Shown here piece after piece: positions 1 to 5,723 of a stretch of DNA of 5,723 nucleotides; the stretch's first letter is position 1; the number at the start of each line of letters is the position of its first letter. This DNA comes from DASZMJ01 sp035551935 (lineage in GTDB: Bacteria > Planctomycetota > Planctomycetia > Isosphaerales > Isosphaeraceae): positions 1 to 5,723 of the forward strand of contig DASZMJ010000120.1 of NCBI GenBank assembly GCA_035551935.1. The letters are read 5' to 3'. Made by a program: the position numbers and the translations under genes. Below the pieces are notes generated by a model, which did not search any database, was not told the DNA's origin, and saw only the letters and a list, made by a program, of their open reading frames with translations.

Positions 1-3000
1 TCGATCTCGACCAGGTTCTCGGCCGCGGGCTCGGGGCCGAAGAAGAACATCGGCGTCGGGATGATCGACGTGTCGGCATACGAGCGGAGATGCGCGGCGA
101 GGTCGGGGAAGACGCGGGGATAGATCAGGAGGCTGAGCGCGTCGCGGAGGTTCGCCTCCTGGCCGAGCAGCGCCGCGGCCTTGGACCTGGCGGCGGCGAG
201 GTCGGCCGACGGCAGGTCGGCGCCGGGGCGTTCGGTCAGGGGCTTGCGCCCCTTGAGGATGCGCTCCTGGAGCGGCTTCGGGAAGCCGCCCGGGGGCTGG
301 CCGAGGCGCCCTTCGAAGAACTCGACGACGCTCTCGGGGAAGGCCAGCTCGCGCGCCGGGTCGAGCGTGTCCTCGGGCTCGAGGTTGTTCGCCACCAGGA
401 ACAGCGCCATGTCGCCGACGACCTTCGACGACGGCGTGACCTTGACGATGTCGCCGAAAAGCACGTTCACCTTGGCATACGCCGCGCAGACCTCCGTCCA
501 GCGCGACGCCAGCCCCAGCGCCTTGGCCTGCTGGAAGAGGTTCGTGTACTGGCCGCCGGGCATCTCGTAGGCGTAGACCTCGGCCGACGGGGCGCGCATG
601 CCGGTCTCGAACGGCGAGTACAGCGCCCGGGCCCCTTCCCAGTAGCGGCTCAGCTCGATCAGGGCGAGCGGGTCGAGGGCCGACTCGCGCGGGGAGAAGC
701 GGAGCGATTCGACGATCGCGTTGAGGCTCGGCTGCGACGTGAGCGCCGACATCGACGCCACGGCGCCGTCGGCGATGTCCAGGCCGACCTCGGCCCCCTT
801 CAACACGCTCGCCGCCTGGGCGCCGCCGATGTCGTGGGTGTGGAAGTGGATCGGCAGGCCGACCTCCTCGCGCAGCGCCTTGATCAGCCGCTCGGCCGCG
901 TACGGCTTGCAGAGGCCGGCCATGTCCTTGATCGCGATCAGGTTGGCCCCGCGGCGCTCGAGGTCCCTGGCCATGTCGACATAGTATTTCAGGTTGTATT
1001 TTTCACGCTTGGGGTCGAGGATGTCCCCCGTGTAGCAGATGGCGGCCTCGCAGAGGGCGCCGGCCTCGCGGACGGCGTCGAGCGCGACGGCCATGTTGGG
1101 GACCCAGTTCAAGGAGTCGAAGACGCGGAAGAGGTCGATGCCCGCGGCGGCAGACTCCTTGACGAACGCGCGGACGACGTTGTCGGGATAGCTCGTGTAG
1201 CCGACGGCGTTCGACCCGCGCAGGAGCATCTGGAAGAGGACGTTGGGGATCGCCTCGCGGAGCTGCGCCAGGCGGTCCCACGGGTCTTCCTTGAGGAACC
1301 GCATCGCCGTATCGAAGGTGGCGCCCCCCCACATCTCGATCGAGAACATGCCGGCGCAGAGCCGCGCATAAGCGTCGGCCACGCGGAGCATATCGCGCGT
1401 CCGGACCCGCGTCGCGAGCAAGGACTGGTGGGCGTCGCGGAAGGTGGTATCCGTCAGCAAGAGCGGCGTCTGCTCGCGGACCCAGGCCGCGAACTTCTCG
1501 GGCCCGAGCGCCTGGAACTTCTGCCGCGAACCCGGCGGCGGCGCGAGGGTGTGGTCGAAGGCCGGCGGGGTGGGCTCGGGGGGCGGCTCGTAGCCCTCGG
1601 GCCGCTTCACGCCCGGGAAGCCGTTGACCGTCACCTCGGCGGCGAACGTCAACAGCTTCGTCGCGCGGTCCTGCCGCAACGGGAACTGGAACAGCTCGGG
1701 CGCCTGGTCGATGAACCGGGTCGTGCAACGGCCGGCGAGGAAGTCGGGATGCGTGATGACGTTGAGAAGAAAGGGGATGTTCGTCTTCACCCCGCGGACG
1801 CGGAACTCCTGGAGCGCGCGCTCCATCCGCCGGGCCGCGTCGACGAACCGCCGGCCGTAGGCCGAGACCTTGACGAGCAGCGAGTCGTAGAACGGCGTGA
1901 TGATCGCGCCGGTGATCGCGGTGCCGCCGTCGAGCCGGAGTCCCAGGCCGCCGGCGGAGCGGTAGTGGGTGATCCGGCCGTAGTCGGGGTTGAAGTTGTT
2001 GGCGGCGTCCTCGGTCGTGATCCGGCACTGGAAGGCAAAGCCGGAGGTCTTGATGGCGCTTTGGTCGGGGATGCCGATCTCGGGGTCGCCGAGCGGCACG
2101 CCCCGGGCGACGAGGATCTGGCTCTTGACCAGGTCGATGCCGGTGACGATCTCGGTGACGGTGTGCTCGACCTGGATCCGCGGGTTGACCTCGATGAAGT
2201 AGGACCGGCCCGCGTCGACGTCGACGAGGAACTCGACCGTGCCCGCGTTGTCGTACTTCGCGGCGCGGCCGATCTTGAGGGCGGCGTCGCAGAGGGCGTC
2301 GCGGATCGCCGGGTCGAGGTTGTAGGCCGGTGCGATCTCGACGACCTTCTGGTGCCGCCGCTGGACCGAGCAGTCGCGCTCGAAGAGGTGGACGAGGTGG
2401 CCGTGGCGGTCGCCGAGGAGCTGGACCTCGATGTGCTTGGCGCGGCGGACGAAGGTCTCGAGGAAGACGTCGGGGCAGCCGAAGGCGGTCTGGGCCTCGC
2501 GGCGGGCCTGGTCGAGCGCCGCGTCGAGGGCGTCGATGTCCTCGACGACCCGCATCCCGCGGCCGCCGCCGCCCATCGCGGCCTTGACGATGACCGGCAT
2601 CCCCAGTGCCTCGGCCAATTCCCGAGCCGCCGGGCCGGGCACGACCGGCTCGGGGCTGCCGCCGAGGATCGGCACGCCGGCCTCGGCGGCGAGCTGCCGC
2701 GCCGCGACCTTGTCGCCGAGCCGGTCGAGCAGCTCGGCCCTCGGGCCGACGAAGATGATCCCGGCCTCGTCGCAGGCGCGGGCGAACTGCGCGTTCTCGG
2801 ACAGGAAGCCGTAGCCGGGGTGGATCGCGTCGACCCCCTTCTCGCGGGCCAAGGCGATGATCGCGGGGATGTTCAAGTAGCTGCGGATCGGCTCGCCGGC
2901 GTGGCCGACCTGGTAGGCCTCGTCGGCCTTGAGCCGGTGCATCGCGAAGCGGTCCTCGTGCGAGTAGATCGCCACGGTGCGGATGCCCAGCTCGTGCGCC

Positions 3001-3065
3001 GAGCGGAAGACCCGGATGGCGATCTCGCCCCGGTTGGCCACCAGCAGCTTGCGGATCTCGGCCAT
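1..3065 (-). CDS. pyc: Pyruvate carboxylase, C-terminal end cut off by the window edge
   Basis: This is a biotin-dependent cytosolic enzyme that carboxylates pyruvate to oxaloacetate using ATP and bicarbonate, feeding the TCA cycle and gluconeogenesis. 1021 codons are visible with no stop; family members are about 1150 residues, so roughly 125 residues are missing, including the biotin-carrier domain and its AMKM lysine. The biotin carboxylase part covers about residues 1-455: LLVANRGEIAIRVF near the N-terminus, HPGYGFLSEN at 82-91, the ATP-grasp glycine loop KAAMGGGGRGMR at 161-172, HQK at 238-240 and EVNPRIQVEH at 292-301. The carboxyltransferase part starts near 530: DTTFRDAHQS at 539-548, the lysine expected to be carbamylated, K713 in IKDMAGL, metal-ligand histidines in HTHD (742-745), and T877 in KVTPSSKVVGD, which aligns with the proposed proton-shuttle threonine (T882 of the Rhizobium etli enzyme). 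PGGQYTNL is at 836-843. The start matches the usual M-x-x-I-R-K-L-L-V-A-N-R opening. All motifs are in one frame, so no frameshift is seen. The fused BC-CT order rules out acetyl-CoA carboxylase or a two-subunit enzyme. Confidence 0.98.
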   Translation of the reverse strand, partial: MAEIRKLLVANRGEIAIRVFRSAHELGIRTVAIYSHEDRFAMHRLKADEAYQVGHAGEPIRSYLNIPAIIALAREKGVDAIHPGYGFLSENAQFARACDEAGIIFVGPRAELLDRLGDKVAARQLAAEAGVPILGGSPEPVVPGPAARELAEALGMPVIVKAAMGGGGRGMRVVEDIDALDAALDQARREAQTAFGCPDVFLETFVRRAKHIEVQLLGDRHGHLVHLFERDCSVQRRHQKVVEIAPAYNLDPAIRDALCDAALKIGRAAKYDNAGTVEFLVDVDAGRSYFIEVNPRIQVEHTVTEIVTGIDLVKSQILVARGVPLGDPEIGIPDQSAIKTSGFAFQCRITTEDAANNFNPDYGRITHYRSAGGLGLRLDGGTAITGAIITPFYDSLLVKVSAYGRRFVDAARRMERALQEFRVRGVKTNIPFLLNVITHPDFLAGRCTTRFIDQAPELFQFPLRQDRATKLLTFAAEVTVNGFPGVKRPEGYEPPPEPTPPAFDHTLAPPPGSRQKFQALGPEKFAAWVREQTPLLLTDTTFRDAHQSLLATRVRTRDMLRVADAYARLCAGMFSIEMWGGATFDTAMRFLKEDPWDRLAQLREAIPNVLFQMLLRGSNAVGYTSYPDNVVRAFVKESAAAGIDLFRVFDSLNWVPNMAVALDAVREAGALCEAAICYTGDILDPKREKYNLKYYVDMARDLERRGANLIAIKDMAGLCKPYAAERLIKALREEVGLPIHFHTHDIGGAQAASVLKGAEVGLDIADGAVASMSALTSQPSLNAIVESLRFSPRESALDPLALIELSRYWEGARALYSPFETGMRAPSAEVYAYEMPGGQYTNLFQQAKALGLASRWTEVCAAYAKVNVLFGDIVKVTPSSKVVGDMALFLVANNLEPEDTLDPARELAFPESVVEFFEGRLGQPPGGFPKPLQERILKGRKPLTERPGADLPSADLAAARSKAAALLGQEANLRDALSLLIYPRVFPDLAAHLRSYADTSIIPTPMFFFGPEPAAENLVEI

Positions 3066-3078
3066 CGGTCTCGTCTCA

Positions 3079-3086
3079 TTCCTTCC
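3079..3086 (-). promoter_or_regulatory. Ribosome binding site of pyruvate carboxylase
   Basis: On the minus strand GGAAGGAA lies 13 nt before the ATG at 3065. The spacing is longer than ideal. An ATG that directly overlaps its end (3079-3077) is in another frame, so the start at 3065 is chosen mainly because it gives the conserved family N-terminus. Confidence 0.55.
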
Positions 3087-3127
3087 AGGGGGACGTCGTC
3101 GGGGGTCGAGAGGATCGGTCGGACCTC

Positions 3128-3196
3128 CAGGGCCTCGCGAAATGGGGACTGGCTCCGAGTCGTCGAGGTGCCTGTCCCCAATTCGTTGAGGCCCTG
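3128..3196. repeat. 69-nt nested inverted repeat, REP-like palindrome
   Basis: The outer arms CAGGGCCTC (3128-3136) and GAGGCCCTG (3188-3196) are perfect 9-bp complements. Inside them CGAA (3138-3141) pairs with TTCG (3182-3185). The core follows: TGGGGAC (3143-3149) pairs with GTCCCCA (3174-3180), GGC (3151-3153) with GCC (3170-3172), and CC (3155-3156) with GG (3167-3168). The core is interrupted by two single T-T mismatches (3150/3173 and 3154/3169) and closes on a 10-nt loop (3157-3166). About 25 base pairs form in total. The regularly spaced mismatches and the GGGGACAGGCACC / GGAGCCAGTCCCC arms resemble repetitive extragenic palindromes mobilised by REP-associated tyrosine transposases. 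I recall such arms as recurrent in planctomycete genomes, but no second copy exists in this window to prove repetition. The outer arm ends on the base adjoining the Uma2 stop codon. There is no T-run, so it is not a classical intrinsic terminator. Confidence 0.75.
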
Positions 3197-3760
3197 TCAC
3201 AGGCCGGCGAAGAGCTCGGCCAGCGGGCAGGAGAAACCGGGGAGGACGGCCTCGCCGTCGAGCGCGTCGGCGCCGACGAGGCGGCGGGCGGTGCCGTCGG
3301 GCCGGAGGACCAATGCGGTGCGCGTCTTCGGGTAGACGACCCAGACCAGCGGCACGCCGACTCGCAAGAAATCGTGGATTCGTTCGTCGATGTCCTCGGC
3401 CAGGTCGTTCGGCGAGACGACCTCGACGGCCAGGTCGGGGCGGATGCGCATGAAGCCGTCGGGGGGGACGTCGCCCGGGAGCCGGCCGGTGCGGACGAAC
3501 GACACGTCGGGCTTGCGGACCCGGCTGGCGTCGTCCTCGAAGACCTGATAGCCGCAGTTCTCGCCGAAGCAGAGGCCGAGGCGGTTCGCCCGGACGAAGA
3601 TGTTCAGGAGGGTCAAGAGCGTCGATCCGATCAGGTTCGCTTTCGCTCCCATCGGCGGCTTCTCTAGCAGGTGTCCCCCGACCAGCTCGACGCCGGCGTC
3701 GTCGCCCAGCACGAGCAGGTCTTCCGGCGAGTACCCGACCCTCCCGGTGGCAGTCGCCAT
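3197..3760 (-). CDS. Uma2-family (DUF820) nuclease-like protein
   Basis: This is a 187-residue protein of the Uma2/DUF820 family, which has a PD-(D/E)XK restriction-endonuclease-like fold and is present in many copies in planctomycetes and cyanobacteria; its biological role is unknown. Visible hallmarks are the N-terminal YSPEDLLVLGDD segment, E25 in VELVGG, a hydrophobic helix around 44-57, D85 in RKPDVSF, E113 in LAVEVVSPND, and the C-terminal GVPLVWVVYPKTRT (135-148) with the usual W-V-V-x-P strand. D85 and E113 are the likely acidic metal-binding residues. At the position after DE in DIDERIHDF, where I expect a lysine (DEK) in relatives, this protein has R127. Two start codons lie close together (3766 and 3760). 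The one at 3760 is chosen because GAGGAGG is 8 nt upstream of it but only 2 nt from the other. The frame stays open for another 1.2 kb upstream, but that stretch is intergenic or antisense to the next gene. Length is normal for the family. Confidence 0.9.
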   Translation of the reverse strand: MATATGRVGYSPEDLLVLGDDAGVELVGGHLLEKPPMGAKANLIGSTLLTLLNIFVRANRLGLCFGENCGYQVFEDDASRVRKPDVSFVRTGRLPGDVPPDGFMRIRPDLAVEVVSPNDLAEDIDERIHDFLRVGVPLVWVVYPKTRTALVLRPDGTARRLVGADALDGEAVLPGFSCPLAELFAGL

Positions 3761-3768
3761 CGGCATTC

Positions 3769-3775
3769 CCTCCTC
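3769..3775 (-). promoter_or_regulatory. Ribosome binding site of the Uma2-family gene
   Basis: GAGGAGG on the minus strand, a strong anti-Shine-Dalgarno match, lies 8 nt before the ATG at 3760. It decides between that ATG and the in-frame ATG two codons upstream at 3766, which would be only 2 nt away. Confidence 0.75.
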
Positions 3776-3811
3776 AAGTTCGATCGCCTCGGTCCGTGCC
3801 CGACGCCCCCA

Positions 3812-3817
3812 AGTATA
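3812..3817 (-). promoter_or_regulatory. Candidate -10 box for the Uma2-family gene
   Basis: TATACT on the minus strand matches the TATAAT consensus at five of six positions and sits in one of the few AT-rich spots of a very GC-rich spacer. It would place a start of transcription about 45 nt before the ATG. I see no convincing -35 hexamer at the usual distance, so this is a suggestion only. Confidence 0.3.
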
Positions 3818-3984
3818 CCGGCCTCGTGCTTCGTTGGCGCGCCCTCTTCGGCCCTCCACGGCCCGCAAGCCGGCTTGACGGCGCCCGGCGGTCGGATACC
3901 CTGGGCGTGACGTCCCCTTCCGGGGCCCTCGTCCGGGGTCCGCGCGGTCGAGGGGGACCGGCGGCGCGATCGATAACCCCCTCG

Positions 3985-4033
3985 CGGCCGGCCGATCCCC
4001 TCCGACTGACGAACCCGGGCACGGCCGGCCGAT
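3985..4033. repeat. Pair of 12-bp direct repeats in the divergent spacer
   Basis: CGGCCGGCCGAT occurs exactly at 3985-3996 and 4022-4033, with starts 37 bp apart. Each copy contains the palindrome GGCCGGCC. The pair lies about 95-140 bp upstream of the membrane-protein start, where an operator could be. In DNA this GC-rich, short repeats also arise by chance, so a regulatory role is only a possibility. Confidence 0.4.
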
Positions 4034-4110
4034 AAGGGAGAGGCGGCGCGGCCCCCGTCGTCCCTCCGGGGAGTCGGTAGGGCCGGGTTCGGGGCCGCTG
4101 GCCTGGGTCA

Positions 4111-4117
4111 GGGAGGA
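4111..4117 (+). promoter_or_regulatory. Ribosome binding site of the membrane-anchored protein
   Basis: GGGAGGA lies 9 nt before the ATG at 4127. An earlier ATG at 4120 is in a different frame and only 2 nt from this site, which supports 4127 as the true start. Confidence 0.75.
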
Positions 4118-4126
4118 CCATGCCCG

Positions 4127-5723
4127 ATGGCGAGTCCCGCCGGTGGTCGACAGCCCGGCATGCCCCGGCCTCGGCCGAGGGGCCTGGGGGCCGAGCTGGT
4201 CCCCGTCGCCCTCGTGCTGGCGGCCCTGGCCGGCTCGCTGGCCCTGGTCCTCGCCATGTACCGCCGGCCCCCCGCGCCCCGGAAGAACGACGCCCCCGCC
4301 CCCGTCGTGGTCGCCGCCCCGAAGCCCGCGCCGGTCGTCGCGCCTCCAAAGCCCGCCCCGAAGCCCAGGCCGCCCGAGCCCGAGGACCCGACGCCCGGGG
4401 CCCTGGCGGCCCTCGCCAGTCGCGAGGCCGACGAGCGACGCGCGGCCGAGGCCGCCGACCGCAAGGCCGAGGCGCTGGAGCGGGCCCGGCAGGCGGCCGT
4501 CTCGTCGGCCTCGCGCCGACGCCGACGCGAGTTCGCCGTCCGGGCGCGGGCCAGGGCCCTGGAGGACCAGGCCCGCACGCTCGAGGCCGAGGCGGAGGCC
4601 CTGGCCGCCGAGCGCGATGCCCTGGTGCGCGACCGGGAGCTCGCCAAGGACGCCCTGCTGCGGGCGCAGTCGCGGTCGCAGTCGAGCCTGGCCGTCCTCC
4701 CTTACAAGGGGGCCAATGGCACCTGGCGAAGGCCGATCGCCATCGAGTGCGTCAACGGCACCGCCACCCTCCAGCCGACCGGCCCCACCTTTGGGATGAG
4801 CGACCTGAGCGGCCTGGGCATGGTCCGGACCAACCCGCTCGCGGTGGCCGTCGCGCGGGCCTACATCCGGGTCCAGGGGTCGCACACACCCGACGGCGCC
4901 CCCAGCGTCCCCTACGTCGTCTTCGTCGTCCGGCCCGACGGCATCCGGTCGTACTACCAGGCCCTGGCGCAACTGGAGCCGCTGGGCCTGGCCTTCGGCT
5001 ACGAGCTAGTCGAGCAGGACGCCGTCATCGAGTTCCCCGACCCCGAGGCCCCCGGCGACTGGGACGATGCCCCGGCCCCCCGCGCCTTCGGCCCGCTCTC
5101 GCGGCGGCCGGGTGCCGGCCCGGGTGGCGGGACCTCCTTCGGCGGGGGCCCCTCGACCCGCGGCCTCGGCCCCGGCGCCGGGCCCGAGGGCTCCGGCCCC
5201 GATCCCCGGGCGCTGGCCGCGATCGCCGGCGGCAACCCCGCGGGCGACGGCCGCCTGCCGCTCGACATCGGCGACGAGGAGGACCGGCCGACGATCTTCG
5301 GCAATGACCCCGAGGAGCCCGGCTTCGGCCCCGCCGTCCGCGCCCCGCGGCCGGACTCGACGGCCGTGGCCGACGCCGGCGCCGGCGACCCGAACGCCCC
5401 GCCCCGGCCGCTCAACCTCGAGGCCCTCCGCGCCGGCCCGCCGCGGTTCCAGGCCGACACGCGGGCGACCCGGAACGACCCGGTCTTGCACCCCGTCGCC
5501 GAGCCCTCGGGCCCCGGCGGCGGCTATCCGACCCCGACGACCCCTTCCCAGTCGTTGCCCCGGACGGGCGACGCCCCTGGTCCCGCCTACCGTCCCGGCC
5601 GGACGGGAGGCGGTGGCGACGGCAACCTCCGCCCTCGCGCCCAGTTCGCCGAGGGCGGCGACTCGAACGGGACGGCCGGTGCCGATGGCAGCCCCGCCGG
5701 GGTCGGGAGCGGTGGTTCGACGG
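4127..5723 (+). CDS. Membrane-anchored coiled-coil protein of unknown function, C-terminus beyond the window
   Basis: I do not recognise a named family. The frame is open for 532 codons to the edge with no stop. In order: a basic N-terminus (four Arg in residues 8-18); one hydrophobic segment at about 24-45 ending in MYRRP, an uncleaved anchor; a Pro/Ala/Lys-rich linker (46-90); a charged Ala/Glu/Arg helix (about 91-183) with coiled-coil character, including five consecutive Arg at 130-134; a compact domain (about 188-306) with LPYKGANGTWRRPIAIEC, VPYVVFVVRPDGIRSYYQAL and FGYELVEQ; then a Gly/Pro/Asp-rich, probably disordered tail to the edge. I recall planctomycete hypothetical proteins with the same core (PNGT-RRPI-IEC, LLVRPDGI--YY, FGYELV), but no known function. 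Positive charge on both sides of the anchor leaves topology unclear. The start is set by the ribosome binding site 9 nt upstream. Two other overlapping frames start at 4120 and 4143 but give Arg/Pro/Ser-rich translations without domain structure. A role in the envelope is inference from the architecture. Confidence 0.85.
   Translation, partial: MASPAGGRQPGMPRPRPRGLGAELVPVALVLAALAGSLALVLAMYRRPPAPRKNDAPAPVVVAAPKPAPVVAPPKPAPKPRPPEPEDPTPGALAALASREADERRAAEAADRKAEALERARQAAVSSASRRRRREFAVRARARALEDQARTLEAEAEALAAERDALVRDRELAKDALLRAQSRSQSSLAVLPYKGANGTWRRPIAIECVNGTATLQPTGPTFGMSDLSGLGMVRTNPLAVAVARAYIRVQGSHTPDGAPSVPYVVFVVRPDGIRSYYQALAQLEPLGLAFGYELVEQDAVIEFPDPEAPGDWDDAPAPRAFGPLSRRPGAGPGGGTSFGGGPSTRGLGPGAGPEGSGPDPRALAAIAGGNPAGDGRLPLDIGDEEDRPTIFGNDPEEPGFGPAVRAPRPDSTAVADAGAGDPNAPPRPLNLEALRAGPPRFQADTRATRNDPVLHPVAEPSGPGGGYPTPTTPSQSLPRTGDAPGPAYRPGRTGGGGDGNLRPRAQFAEGGDSNGTAGADGSPAGVGSGGST

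Larger units (their letters stand above)
3776..4110. other. Divergent intergenic region without a recognised gene
   Basis: This spacer separates the minus-strand Uma2-family gene from the plus-strand membrane-protein gene, so it should carry promoters for both. Apart from the candidate TATACT box and the 12-bp direct repeat described separately, I see only GC-rich sequence with weak, overlapping self-complementary stretches around 3912-3958. A plus-strand pair CTGACG (4006-4011) and GATAAG (4031-4036) has 19-nt spacing and is too poor to call a promoter. No tRNA, small RNA or short gene with a ribosome binding site was found. The open frames crossing it have no protein-like features. Confidence 0.6.

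Noticed and set aside
1003..2028. Minus-strand open frame of 341 codons within pyruvate carboxylase
   Set aside because: It is out of frame with the real enzyme and its translation is Arg/Pro/Ala-rich without recognisable features.
3143..3180. Reading the core hairpin as a CRISPR repeat or a classical terminator
   Set aside because: There is only one copy and no spacer array, and neither side has a T-tract.
90..3335. Plus-strand open frame of 1081 codons opposite pyruvate carboxylase
   Set aside because: Its translation is a low-complexity Arg/Gly/Glu/Asp/Val mix with no domain. The minus strand carries every pyruvate carboxylase motif in one frame, and extreme G/C third-position bias leaves the opposite frame free of stops.
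3912..3958. Possible hairpin (GTCCCC/GGGGAC and CCCTCG/CGAGGG) in the divergent spacer
   Set aside because: The two 6-bp pairings overlap on the right-hand side and cannot both form. Stems this short are expected by chance in such GC-rich DNA, and there is no T-run or gene end next to them.
3761..4972. In-frame upstream extension of the Uma2-family gene to a 591-codon frame
   Set aside because: The extension is Gly/Arg/Pro-rich, crosses the intergenic region and runs antisense to the membrane-protein gene. The ribosome binding site and the family N-terminus place the start at 3760.
4120..5307. Plus-strand 395-codon frame starting at 4120, and the 218-codon frame at 4143
   Set aside because: Both overlap the frame starting at 4127, which alone gives a membrane anchor, coiled coil and structured domain and has a ribosome binding site at proper spacing.
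4999..5491. Two overlapping minus-strand frames of 153 and 161 codons
   Set aside because: They lie opposite the Gly/Pro-rich tail of the membrane protein. Their composition mirrors that tail and they show no protein-like features.

Overview
The window is very GC-rich DNA whose coding frames use almost only G or C at the third codon position. The gene content suggests a high-GC planctomycete, possibly of the Isosphaeraceae or Gemmataceae type. Three things point that way: a Uma2-family (DUF820) nuclease-like gene, a family greatly expanded in Planctomycetota; a membrane-anchored coiled-coil protein with a globular domain of a kind I recall only from planctomycete hypothetical proteins; and a palindrome with GGGGACAGGCACC / GGAGCCAGTCCCC arms. 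The taxonomic call is inference. No rRNA or other marker gene is present.

Layout. Bases 1-3065 on the minus strand hold most of a pyruvate carboxylase gene: the complete biotin carboxylase and carboxyltransferase regions. The C-terminal biotin-carrier domain lies beyond the left edge. Bases 3066-3196 are a short spacer, about half of it occupied by a 69-nt nested inverted repeat (3128-3196) that resembles a REP element and ends on the base next to the stop codon of the following gene. Bases 3197-3760 on the minus strand encode a Uma2-family protein of 187 residues. Bases 3761-4126 are a divergent intergenic region with two well-placed ribosome binding sites, a candidate -10 box and a 12-bp direct repeat. 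From 4127 to the right edge the plus strand encodes an open-ended protein of at least 532 residues: N-terminal membrane anchor, coiled coil, compact domain and a long Gly/Pro-rich tail.

How the genes relate. Pyruvate carboxylase is a housekeeping anaplerotic enzyme. The Uma2 gene lies upstream of it on the same strand, but the large hairpin between them argues against simple co-transcription. The plus-strand membrane gene is divergent and has no evident metabolic link. Two of the three real genes run off the window with no stop codon inside it. Long open frames opposite or overlapping the real genes are by-products of the GC-skewed codon use. I see no CRISPR array, RNA gene, transposase or obvious new defence system. 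The least described items are the membrane protein and the nested palindrome.
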